NCBI GenBank assembly: GCA_003501665.1
Contig: DNOQ01000471.1
Coordinates: 1-7,691 of the forward strand
Length of the DNA stretch: 7,691 nt
Direction of reading: 5' to 3'
From: Bacteroidales bacterium
GTDB lineage: Bacteria; Bacteroidota; Bacteroidia; Bacteroidales; VadinHA17
In this document: positions 1 to 7,157 of the stretch, one piece after another
Layout of the letters: each line of letters begins with the position of its first letter
Numbering within the stretch: the first letter of the stretch is position 1
Notes under the pieces: model-generated
Told to the model about the DNA's origin: nothing
Database searches by the model: none
Seen by the model: only the letters and a program-made list of their open reading frames with translations
Translations under genes and position numbers: made by a program

Positions 1-1
1 A

Positions 2-667
2 ATGAACAGATCCGAAGATCCCCGCGTTATCAGGGCGAAGGAGTTACTTGTTGAATATGAGGGGATGAGCAACGGGATCAACGGCATTAAGGCATTTCAT
101 CTTCTCGACAGTGCATTTGCCATTTTCAACGGTATCCCTGATTACATAGGGTCATATGAAAAAGGTGTTATTTATAATAACAAATGCAGCGCTATTATGC
201 TCAATACAATCTATGACAGTGTAATAGGTAAGGAGGAAAAGAGTCAGCTTCTTGCAATGGCGATGGATTATTGCGACAGCAGTATTTTAACTTACAAAAT
301 ATGGCTGGATGAATGGGAAGGACTTTCGTCTGAAGAGGTAGCTGATAAGCTGAAGCCTTTTATGAACGAAAATGATCCGGCATACAGTGGCTTTAATTTC
401 GATAAGATTTTCAGGCGGAGGGTCAAAAATATTATTACCGCGCAGTATGAGACAGCAAGAAGGCTATCGGTAAGCTATACCAATAAGGGGACGATCTTCA
501 GGCACCTGTATGAACCTGATTCAGCTCTGGTGTATGTCAGGATGGCTTTGTCGCTGTGGGAAGATAACCGGACGGCTAAAAGTAATCTCAGTGTGCTTAT
601 GGGAGGAGAACCGGTTAAGCCAAAACTTATTGAATCACTCTTCCCTCCCGACAGGAAAAAGAACTGA
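2..667 (+). CDS. TPR-like helical protein, probably N-terminally truncated by the window edge
   Basis: The 221 visible residues are predominantly alpha-helical. Residues 157-198 look like a tetratricopeptide-type helical hairpin: SYTNKGTIFRHLY, then DSALVYVRMALSLW, then DNRTAKSNLSVL, with the Asn/Gly/Ala spacing typical of TPRs. The C-terminus is basic and proline-containing (ESLFPPDRKKN). The ATG at position 2 is the first possible start, but only one base precedes it, so no ribosome-binding site can be judged. The mature-looking N-terminus (MNRSEDPRVIRAKELL) has no signal peptide or membrane anchor. I infer that the gene probably begins before the window and that an N-terminal segment is missing. 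TPR proteins usually mediate protein-protein contacts; no enzymatic motif is visible and no partner can be named. A gap of 62 bp with no clear terminator precedes the downstream porin gene, so co-transcription is possible. That a gene is present is fairly certain; its specific function is unknown. Confidence 0.75.
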   Translation: MNRSEDPRVIRAKELLVEYEGMSNGINGIKAFHLLDSAFAIFNGIPDYIGSYEKGVIYNNKCSAIMLNTIYDSVIGKEEKSQLLAMAMDYCDSSILTYKIWLDEWEGLSSEEVADKLKPFMNENDPAYSGFNFDKIFRRRVKNIITAQYETARRLSVSYTNKGTIFRHLYEPDSALVYVRMALSLWEDNRTAKSNLSVLMGGEPVKPKLIESLFPPDRKKN

Positions 668-729
668 AAGATGTTCCGGTAAGGCTGTTATTAACTGGTT
701 GCTAAAAATAAAAAATTAAAATTAATTGT

Positions 730-1974
730 ATGATAATGAGAAGAATAGTAATAACATTTCTCTGTGTGGCAGTATTAATTCCCGTTATTATGTCGCAGGA
801 AGCTGATCCCGGGTGGGAGATAAAATTCTCGGGGTTTGTAAAAACCGATTTTTTTTATGACACAAGGCAATCGAGCGCTTCTAACGGATTACGTGAGGGA
901 CACTTCTACCTGTTCCCCGATAATGTACTTTATGATCTGCAGGGTAATGATATAAATGCCAATCCTTCGTTTCATATTCTCAATATTCAGACACGAATAA
1001 AAGGCGATATCAGCGGACCGGATGCTTTCGGTGCAAAAACATCGGGAATTATTGAAGCAGAATTCTTTGGTACCGGAGAAAGTGATATAAACGGGTTCAG
1101 GCTCCGGCATGCTTATGTAAAAATGGATTGGACAGGTGTTTCTTTAACCATGGGGCAGTCGTGGCATCCTATGTTTATTACTGAAAGTTTTCCGGGTACA
1201 ATAAGCTTCAATACCGGTGCACCATTCACCCCTTTCAGCCGTAATCCGCAGATACGGTTCTCAACAAAATCGGAGAACCTCCGTTTCTCATTTACTGCTT
1301 ATTCACAGCGCGATTTCACTTCTCCCGGGCCCGAAGGGAACAGCAGCAGATATTTGCGTAACAGTGGAATTCCCGGACTGAATCTGCAATTGCATGTGCC
1401 GGCCGGAGAAAGTTTTGCTGCATGGGCAGGGATTGATTATAAAAGACTGCGTCCTGAACTGAAGAGCTCCGGAAATGTTGAAACAAACGCAATTATTGGC
1501 AGCTTTTCTTTATTTGCGAATTTAAAAATAAAAAGTGATCCCGTTAACCTGAGACTGATGGGAATATATGCCCAGAACGCCAGTGATCTTATGATGACGG
1601 GAGGTTATGCTGTTTCAAAGATTTCGGGGTTACATGAAGAAAACAAAGTATTCACAAATCTTAACACTTTCAGTTGCTGGGCCGATCTGAGCACAAACGG
1701 GAAGAAGGTAGTGCCTGGACTCTTTACAGGTTATTCAAAAAACCTGGGATCCGTTGATCCGATAATTGGCGACGTTTACGGCCGGGGCAATAACATTGAT
1801 CATCTGTTAAGATTCTCACCACGCATTACAGTTACCCAAGGTCATCTGAGCTTTGCCGGAGAGATAGAACATACAACTGCTGCTTATGGTATAATGCAGA
1901 GTACAGGCAGAGTAATGAATACTAACAATGTAAGTAATTTAAGGATCCTTCTGAGCGCCATTTACAGGTTCTAG
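730..1974 (+). CDS. DcaP-like outer-membrane porin (beta-barrel)
   Basis: This encodes a 414-aa exported protein. Residues 4-22 form a signal peptide (basic MRR, a hydrophobic stretch, then IMSQ), with cleavage likely near Gln23. The mature protein opens with EIKFSGFVKTDFFYDTR, the FxGFVKxD strand seen at the start of DcaP-like and related Gram-negative porins. It continues as alternating hydrophobic/polar strands, for example GIIEAEFFG, FRLRHAYVKMDW and VSLTMGQSWHPMF. It ends in RILLSAIYRF; the terminal Phe is the usual BAM-recognition signature of outer-membrane barrels. The length fits that family (about 400 aa). Its probable role is passive uptake of small solutes through the outer membrane; the substrate cannot be read from sequence. 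ATG 730 is the first start, and ATG 736 (MRRIVIT...) is an equally plausible one with a more standard signal peptide. Neither has a Shine-Dalgarno sequence; the upstream DNA is A/T-rich, as is common in Bacteroidota. The stop codon overlaps that of the convergent gene. Confidence 0.85.
   Translation: MIMRRIVITFLCVAVLIPVIMSQEADPGWEIKFSGFVKTDFFYDTRQSSASNGLREGHFYLFPDNVLYDLQGNDINANPSFHILNIQTRIKGDISGPDAFGAKTSGIIEAEFFGTGESDINGFRLRHAYVKMDWTGVSLTMGQSWHPMFITESFPGTISFNTGAPFTPFSRNPQIRFSTKSENLRFSFTAYSQRDFTSPGPEGNSSRYLRNSGIPGLNLQLHVPAGESFAAWAGIDYKRLRPELKSSGNVETNAIIGSFSLFANLKIKSDPVNLRLMGIYAQNASDLMMTGGYAVSKISGLHEENKVFTNLNTFSCWADLSTNGKKVVPGLFTGYSKNLGSVDPIIGDVYGRGNNIDHLLRFSPRITVTQGHLSFAGEIEHTTAAYGIMQSTGRVMNTNNVSNLRILLSAIYRF
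1971..1974. other. Shared CTAG at convergent stop codons
   Basis: The plus-strand porin ends with TAG at 1972-1974. The minus-strand sensor gene ends with TAG read from 1973-1971. Because CTAG is its own reverse complement, both genes terminate inside the same four bases. There is therefore no intergenic space for a conventional terminator, and at least one transcript must run into the antisense of its neighbour. Confidence 0.95.
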
Positions 1975-4832
1975 ATCGTTTCGGTGTAAAAATCGCTCCC
2001 TGCTTTAATCATCAGGTTGTTAACAGATATGAGGGACCTTTCCGCGATATAATAAAGTTCGGAACCTGCAATTTGAAAATCAATAATATTATCAGGTTCA
2101 ATATCATTTCTGATACATTCTGCCTGATGATTAAGACGGATTGACGTTAGATCCTTCCATGCTCTGACAGATCCACTGATAAGGCCGGAATCAAGATGTC
2201 CCCCTGAATAGAGTCCCAATGCTCTTTCAATTGTTGATAAACCGTTGATCCCGTATTTCAGCGCGTAAAGTCTGATTATCCCGGCCAGTGGCATCAGGAG
2301 CTTTTTTATATCAGTCTTTCCCCCTGAAAGAATATTCGGGGAGGGATTGAATTGTTTCCATGCGGAAGCCATGTGATAGAAGAAAATATCAGTGGTGCTC
2401 AAATCATTTCGGATATATTCACGAAGTTCATCAGAAAGATTCTGATCACCATAACAGAACCTGAAATCGAAAAATATGCTTATTTCAAGAAGTTCTTCGG
2501 GTCCCGGAGACTTTATCCAGCCTGAAAAATATTTTTTCCATTTATCAAGAGGCTGACACCATTTCGCAGTGCCTGCCATATTTTCTCCCTTACATAGGCT
2601 GAAACCTGCTTCTGCCAGCATTTTATTAACTTTTCTGCCCAGAGCCGGAAAATATGTTTCAGCATTTTTAAGCATTTCACCGGTAACATTTTCAAAAATA
2701 ATTGCATTATCCTGATCGGTTGAAAATGTCTGTTCCCTTCTTCCGGCACTTCCGGTCTGGATGAATACAAAACGGCATGGTGCTTCACCGGTCTCTTCGA
2801 TGCATAGTTCTACCACTCTGTTGCATATAGCATCGGCAACTGTTGATATAAATAATGAAACCGAGTAAGGATCCGCACGTCCCAGCAGCATTGAAACTGC
2901 AATTTTCCGGCATTCCAGGTAGGTTTTGCGGAGGGACAGGGGAGTAACTGCATTTTTGATTTCCTGGTGAATCAGATGAGGGGTGAGTGAAAATGCGCCG
3001 GTTAATACTTCATTTGTGATAATACCGGTAACTTTATTTTCTTCTGTTGTTACAAGCAGGCATTTAGCCGGTGCTTCATTGATTAATCCGAATGCTTCAG
3101 CAATGCTTGAATTATACCGTATGAATGCCGGAGGAGAATTCATCAACCTGAATATTTCTGTATCGGGAGATATACCTTCGGCCATTTTCATACCCAGAGT
3201 AACCAGATCTATAACGCCCAATGGTTCTCCTTCCCTGTTTGTAACAACCATTACATTAATATTTTGTTCTTTCATTAATGACACGGCACGTCTGACAGAA
3301 ATCTTTTCGCTGCATTTCTCAGCAGGTATGGAAATGGATGAAACAGATGCCTGAAGAATGAAAGTTAAAACATATTCATCAGGAGCAGCCAGAAGGGCAT
3401 TATCCTGGACCCTCCCTGAAGCAATCTCTTCAATTGTCCCCTCGCACCAAATTTCACCGTTATCAGATTCAACAACCAGGACATTTACCAGAGCCCAGAA
3501 TTCATTGCCCCCTTTGCGCCGGAGAAGCACTTTTCTGTCAAGTATCTTCTCACCCGATTCCAGCGCCGATCTGAATGCTCTGAACTGTGCCGGATCTGCA
3601 AATAATGATTCCACAGAATGGGGGATCAGATCCTGTAAACTATTGTAGCCCAGCATTTTTAAAACAGGGCGGGAAGCATCCAGGAATATATTCTTCCTGC
3701 CATAAGTTATCCGGAAGAAACCTGTGGATATTGTTTCAACCAAAGATGGCTGAGGTGAGAAGCCGTCACGGGGAACAATACTTTTTGCCGGCCTGACCAC
3801 AATGAGCACAGCTTTCTTCCCCCCGAGTAGTATTCCTGAGAAACTGGCATGTGCTTTAATAAGGGCCCCGTTACGTTTTTTCAGTGTACATTCGGTATTC
3901 CTTCTGGCACTTAATTCATCATATACAATTTCAGGATCTTTAAACCCGGCACTTTCAGGAGAGACCAGGATATTTCCTGGCTCCATTGACTTAAGTTCAT
4001 CTTCAGTATAAAGAAGCCATGAAAGCAGTGTTTTGTTTGCCTGTATCTCATTTTCCGACCATATCATGACTCCTTCCGAAGCTGCTTCAGCCAGGGTACG
4101 GTATAATTCCCTTGATCTATGCAGCTCTTCTTCAGCTTTATTCCTCTTCTTCTCTATTATGTGACTTTGCCTTGAAACAACAGTGAGCAATGCTACAATA
4201 ATAAGACCTATCACTCCCGAAATTAACAGTGCCCTGTTTTCCATCCTGCGTATCTCAGCCTTTACGTCTTCAATATATATACCAGTTCCGATTATCCATT
4301 CCCAGGGTTCGAATTTCCTGACATACGACAATTTCGGTACAATCCGCGTTGAATCATCATTCCACTGCCACATATATTCAACATAGCTCTCTCCTTTTGC
4401 TGTAACTGCGTTAACAAATTCAACAAATATTGTTTTTCCCCTTGAATCATGAAAATCGGTCAGATCCTTACCGTTCAGGTCAGGTCTGTATGGATGCACT
4501 ATCATCCTGGGGTACATATCCGTTATCCAAAAATAGTCCTTGTGTTCATCTCCGTACCTTATTGTGTTGATCGCCGATCTGGCCCTCTCTTTTGCTTCTT
4601 CCTGTTCAAGTTCGCCATTAATTTCCCGGGAATGGTAATAATCGAGAAGGCTGTAAGCGGTTGAGGTGACCTGGTTAATAAGATGCCTTTTCCGTTCCAT
4701 CATTACTCTTTCGAAAACCGGTATCAGGTAGAAAAATATTAGACCCGCAAAAAGAGCAAATGCAAGTAGAGCGGGAAGATCTATTTTCAGTATGAATAAT
4801 TTTTTCAGGCGTTTCACGGATAGTTTTTTCAT
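1971..4832 (-). CDS. Membrane sensor with sCache, two PAS, CBS pair and DUF294 nucleotidyltransferase domains
   Basis: This 953-aa protein has these domains in order. TM1 is at about 18-38. An extracytoplasmic single Cache (sCache_2 type) domain spans about 45-195, with the typical DYFWITDMYPRMIVHP core, LNGKDL and a closing WEWIIGTGIYIEDV. TM2 is at about 201-219, followed by a short charged helix (about 221-246). PAS-like domains lie at about 240-347 and 365-473. A CBS pair follows (about 490-550 and 558-613; GVIDLVTLG, GIITNEVL). A DUF294 GlnD-like nucleotidyltransferase region spans about 625-770, with GS694-695, RREQ and the acidic pair D706/D708 in STDQDNAII. A DUF294_C helical domain covers about 780-940. 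There is no histidine kinase, HAMP, GGDEF or receiver domain, so output presumably runs through the nucleotidyltransferase module, whose substrate is unknown in this family. Small carboxylates are known ligands of some sCache_2 domains; that is only a suggestion here. DUF294 proteins more often carry an N-terminal cyclic-nucleotide-binding domain. The start ATG follows an AT-rich leader without a Shine-Dalgarno sequence. The reading frame is intact. Confidence 0.9.
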   Translation of the reverse strand: MKKLSVKRLKKLFILKIDLPALLAFALFAGLIFFYLIPVFERVMMERKRHLINQVTSTAYSLLDYYHSREINGELEQEEAKERARSAINTIRYGDEHKDYFWITDMYPRMIVHPYRPDLNGKDLTDFHDSRGKTIFVEFVNAVTAKGESYVEYMWQWNDDSTRIVPKLSYVRKFEPWEWIIGTGIYIEDVKAEIRRMENRALLISGVIGLIIVALLTVVSRQSHIIEKKRNKAEEELHRSRELYRTLAEAASEGVMIWSENEIQANKTLLSWLLYTEDELKSMEPGNILVSPESAGFKDPEIVYDELSARRNTECTLKKRNGALIKAHASFSGILLGGKKAVLIVVRPAKSIVPRDGFSPQPSLVETISTGFFRITYGRKNIFLDASRPVLKMLGYNSLQDLIPHSVESLFADPAQFRAFRSALESGEKILDRKVLLRRKGGNEFWALVNVLVVESDNGEIWCEGTIEEIASGRVQDNALLAAPDEYVLTFILQASVSSISIPAEKCSEKISVRRAVSLMKEQNINVMVVTNREGEPLGVIDLVTLGMKMAEGISPDTEIFRLMNSPPAFIRYNSSIAEAFGLINEAPAKCLLVTTEENKVTGIITNEVLTGAFSLTPHLIHQEIKNAVTPLSLRKTYLECRKIAVSMLLGRADPYSVSLFISTVADAICNRVVELCIEETGEAPCRFVFIQTGSAGRREQTFSTDQDNAIIFENVTGEMLKNAETYFPALGRKVNKMLAEAGFSLCKGENMAGTAKWCQPLDKWKKYFSGWIKSPGPEELLEISIFFDFRFCYGDQNLSDELREYIRNDLSTTDIFFYHMASAWKQFNPSPNILSGGKTDIKKLLMPLAGIIRLYALKYGINGLSTIERALGLYSGGHLDSGLISGSVRAWKDLTSIRLNHQAECIRNDIEPDNIIDFQIAGSELYYIAERSLISVNNLMIKAGSDFYTETI

Positions 4833-4952
4833 TCGAAAATAATATTACTATATTGTTGTAAATTAAGTGTTTCGAATGGAACCTTCATGATTGTAAGTTA
4901 TTATCATAATCTTTTGTGCTTTTGAAACATGAAGGTTTCATTTCATTAAATC
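4833..4952. other. Intergenic region upstream of the sensor gene
   Basis: These 120 bp of AT-rich DNA separate the phosphoesterase stop from the sensor-gene start; both genes are on the minus strand. It contains a long inverted repeat (listed separately). I saw no exact TAnnTTTG -7 box in the minus-strand sense and no Shine-Dalgarno sequence before the sensor ATG. A promoter for the sensor gene probably lies here, but I cannot place it. Confidence 0.6.
4874..4943. repeat. Inverted repeat with 16-bp arms and a 38-bp loop
   Basis: The left arm is 4874-4889 (GAATGGAACCTTCATG) and the right arm is 4928-4943 (CATGAAGGTTTCATTT). The arms are complementary at 14 of 16 positions, including a perfect 10-bp core, AACCTTCATG (4880-4889) against CATGAAGGTT (4928-4937). 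In plus-strand RNA the two remaining positions could form G-U pairs; in minus-strand RNA they would be A-C mismatches. The repeat sits between two minus-strand genes. It is a poor textbook terminator for the phosphoesterase because the loop is long and no U-run follows. Alternatives are an mRNA-stabilising structure, a paired regulatory site, or a small repeat-element remnant. Confidence 0.6.
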
Positions 4953-5723
4953 TTAAACCGTGTTTATGGCAATTATCTCGAGCTTCAGATTATCTGAGTC
5001 GATTATTGAAAAGCCTGTCCTGCCTTTTTCTCCGGAAATCGGAGGAAGGAGGATCATTACCATTTCATTACCAAGGTTAATGGTCTGACCCGGAACGGAG
5101 TGGATTGCTTTCATAAAGGATCTGCCCCCTCTGTAAGCCAGCCCGGCAAAATGATTGTGTGAATGCCCCGAGAAGGAATACATTATATTGTTGCGATCCA
5201 TGAAGTCCCAGAACTGTGCAAGATGATTGTTGCGTTCGATATATTGTGTGGTTGATCCGGTAAAGTCAGGGTATATATAATGAGATAAGAGACAGCTTGT
5301 TCCTGCGAACGGGAGAATTATATATTCCGGTAGTGAATTAAGGAATAACAGATCTTCTTCTTCAAGATCTGTAGGTATTTCACCATCATAGGTCCAGACC
5401 CTGCCGCGTGATATTCTCTTTTTCTCATCTGCATCCATACTGAACCAGGTCTCCGGGTATTCAAATCCGTTGGTATATGACGGAAGCCTTTTTACAGCGA
5501 AAAGATCATGATTACCCGGTACTATCCAGCGGCAGTTGGACCTTACAATATCAAGGCATGCTTTTGCGCTGTGGCCGGGATTGAATTTGTAGAATCTGTG
5601 GTCCATGCCCACAATGTCTCCCAGGCAGGCAATCTCATCACATTTATTGACGGATGCCAGTTTGAGCGCTTTGGTAAGCATCGTGGTGTTTTCATGGATA
5701 TCTGAGATAATCCCTATTCTCAT
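4953..5723 (-). CDS. Calcineurin-like metallophosphoesterase
   Basis: This 256-aa, probably cytoplasmic phosphoesterase carries the complete dimetal active-site set: D8-x-H10 (ISDIHEN), G35-D36 (CLGDIVG), G70-N-H-D73, H148 (LLSHYIYP) and G186-H-S-H189. These are the signature motifs of the calcineurin-like superfamily, and the layout is closest to the YfcE/MJ0936-like phosphodiesterase group. At 256 aa it is longer than the roughly 160-180 aa minimal members; the extra length lies mainly between GNHD and the next His (about residues 78-135), with a charged segment rich in Glu, Asp and Lys. No signal peptide is visible. The natural substrate (phosphodiester, phosphoprotein or nucleotide) cannot be determined. 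The ATG at 5723 has a weak AAGAG four bases upstream, and a good Bacteroidota-type promoter lies about 45 bases before it, supporting this start. The lyase-like gene ends 60 bp upstream on the same strand. Confidence 0.88.
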   Translation of the reverse strand: MRIGIISDIHENTTMLTKALKLASVNKCDEIACLGDIVGMDHRFYKFNPGHSAKACLDIVRSNCRWIVPGNHDLFAVKRLPSYTNGFEYPETWFSMDADEKKRISRGRVWTYDGEIPTDLEEEDLLFLNSLPEYIILPFAGTSCLLSHYIYPDFTGSTTQYIERNNHLAQFWDFMDRNNIMYSFSGHSHNHFAGLAYRGGRSFMKAIHSVPGQTINLGNEMVMILLPPISGEKGRTGFSIIDSDNLKLEIIAINTV

Positions 5724-5768
5724 GTAACTCTTAAATTCAGTGAATTACCGTTTCCCATAGAACAGTCT

Positions 5769-5802
5769 CAAAGGTAATAATTTTCAGTGAACAGCCCGCA
5801 AA
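5769..5802 (-). promoter_or_regulatory. Candidate Bacteroidota promoter for the metallophosphoesterase gene
   Basis: Read on the minus strand, TTTG at 5802-5799 is followed after 22 bases by TACCTTTG at 5776-5769. This is an exact match to the known Bacteroidota primary-sigma pattern (-33 TTTG, -7 TAnnTTTG), with a spacer at or slightly above the usual length. The -7 box lies 45 bases before the phosphoesterase ATG. The -33 element lies within the last codons of the upstream lyase-like gene. Such short motifs do occur by chance, so confidence is moderate. Confidence 0.45.
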
Positions 5803-7157
5803 TCCTTATAAGCCTCCAGAAAGGCACATAGCACTCCAACATTATGATTAAAAAGGGCACTTGATATCCGGTCTTCTGTCCGGTATTCCCCATCCCATAT
5901 TTTGCCCGGTACTTCTTTCCGGAATCGGTCCTGATGAACAATCCACCTTCCCATTTTGTCCTGATTTTTAATGATTTTCCGAACATTTTCAGCCAATTCA
6001 ATTAATTTACCTGTCTGATCAACCTTTGGCCCGACGATTTCCGGATTGCTTATATGGAGAAAGCGCAATTCAACAGCCTCCAGCGCCTCTTTAAGATTCA
6101 CCTCATAAGCATATCCGGTTCGTCTTTCCAGGGAAAGTAGTTGCAATGAATCAACCCGGATGCGCCCCCTGTCGTAATAAAGTGGCTTGTTGGTACCTAA
6201 TTCGAGAAAGCGCCCCCATTTCCCGTTAGGAAGGCGGGAAGTCTTTAACCATCGGATTGCATCAGGAACAGGTTCCAGTAATTCTTCTCTGCCGGTATGC
6301 AGAAAAAGTTCGATAAGACTATTAATATTATTCAAACTCGCAGATGGATCAACAGCGGGTGGTTCAAATGACCGGGCCCAGGCCGGTTGAAGATATTCGT
6401 TGTATTGTTGCGCCCATCCCGGTTGTGGAGGCGGTAGTTGAGAAATCATTAAAAAACGCCCTGCTTTCTGCAAACTTTCAGCAAATTTCTTTTCTCTGTA
6501 GTAGGTATCAGCTTCGATCATTACTCTGATGCAATCGTTAATCCCATTATCATTGAAAGTAGCATAATCGTGGTAATTTCCCTGCCACGGATATTGATGA
6601 GGCCAGCCGCCATTGTCCAGTTGGGATTCCAGCATCATATCCAGTGCCTTTTCTATTGCCTGAGTTAAGGAGGGCTTGTCAATTTCCTGGTCCAGCGACA
6701 TCAGAAAACTTATAGCGCTCTGGGTCTGATTATCATCAAAACTCACCCTTTTCCCGGTGGGACGATCAAAATAGATCTTGTGATCCCAGCCTCCGGATTC
6801 GTTCTGACCCAGAATGAGAGCATTGGCCGCATCCTCTGCTGCACTGAGGAACTTCTTATTTTTTGTAATACGCCAGGCTCTCAGAAAGCTCATCCCGACG
6901 GCAGGGGTACCGGGAGGCTGTACTTCAACAGTACGATCATCTGTTTGTCCTTCCCCCCATTTTTCTTTCGCATCCAAACTGTAGTGGTATACATAACCAC
7001 CCTCAATGGCCAGTGATTGCATAAAAGCAATGCCTTTCTCAAGACTGAGTTCGGCCTCAGCTGCAAGAGAGGAGAGGTATTGTTTGTTTTGTGCCTGAAT
7101 GAAAACTATAGGGTAATATTGAAATAGTAATACAGTCAGAAAGATTAATTTCTTCAT
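5784..7157 (-). CDS. Secreted PL10-family pectate-lyase-like protein
   Basis: This 457-aa protein begins with a signal peptide (MKKLIFLTVLLFQYYPIVFIQAQ, cleavage near residue 23). It is otherwise an alpha/alpha-toroid type protein with repeated Gly-Gly-Trp turns (GGWDHKIYF at 122-130, GGWPHQYP at 183-190, NGKWGRF at 311-317). The GGWPHQYP and TFNDNGI (200-206) motifs match the GGWPQ-YP and TFNDNA hallmarks of polysaccharide lyase family 10. The QPGWAQQYNEYLQPAWARSFEPP region (246-267) parallels the PL10 segment that carries the catalytic arginine, here plausibly R262. By homology it would cleave polygalacturonate by beta-elimination in the periplasm or outside the cell, but the family is diverse and activity on pectin is not proven. 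No SusC/SusD, sulfatase or second carbohydrate-active gene is visible, so it is not in a recognisable polysaccharide-utilisation locus within this window. The ATG at 7157 has no Shine-Dalgarno sequence; the leader is very AT-rich. Confidence 0.8.
   Translation of the reverse strand: MKKLIFLTVLLFQYYPIVFIQAQNKQYLSSLAAEAELSLEKGIAFMQSLAIEGGYVYHYSLDAKEKWGEGQTDDRTVEVQPPGTPAVGMSFLRAWRITKNKKFLSAAEDAANALILGQNESGGWDHKIYFDRPTGKRVSFDDNQTQSAISFLMSLDQEIDKPSLTQAIEKALDMMLESQLDNGGWPHQYPWQGNYHDYATFNDNGINDCIRVMIEADTYYREKKFAESLQKAGRFLMISQLPPPQPGWAQQYNEYLQPAWARSFEPPAVDPSASLNNINSLIELFLHTGREELLEPVPDAIRWLKTSRLPNGKWGRFLELGTNKPLYYDRGRIRVDSLQLLSLERRTGYAYEVNLKEALEAVELRFLHISNPEIVGPKVDQTGKLIELAENVRKIIKNQDKMGRWIVHQDRFRKEVPGKIWDGEYRTEDRISSALFNHNVGVLCAFLEAYKDLRAVH

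Noticed and set aside
232..240. AGGAGG-like Shine-Dalgarno sequence
   Set aside because: It lies inside the first coding region (codons for K-E-E-K) with no suitable start codon following.
889..1110. Minus-strand 73-codon open frame within the porin gene
   Set aside because: It lies entirely antisense to a well-supported beta-barrel gene and encodes no recognisable motif.
2983..4664. Several plus-strand open frames of 67-123 codons opposite the sensor gene
   Set aside because: They are antisense to continuous, motif-bearing coding sequence (CBS, PAS, Cache) and have serine/proline-rich shadow composition with no start signals.
1971..4832. Hybrid histidine kinase or chemoreceptor interpretation of the Cache/PAS protein
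   Set aside because: No HATPase, H-box, HAMP or methyl-accepting region is present; the C-terminal half clearly matches CBS and DUF294 modules.
5768..6001. Alternative minus-strand frame (77 codons) overlapping the end of the lyase-like gene
   Set aside because: It overlaps out of frame with the C-terminus of the PL10-like protein and shows no evidence of a frameshift; the main frame reaches its own stop normally.
6187..7016. Plus-strand open frames of 61-78 codons opposite the lyase-like gene
   Set aside because: They are antisense to PL10 motifs and have no domain, signal or conserved pattern.
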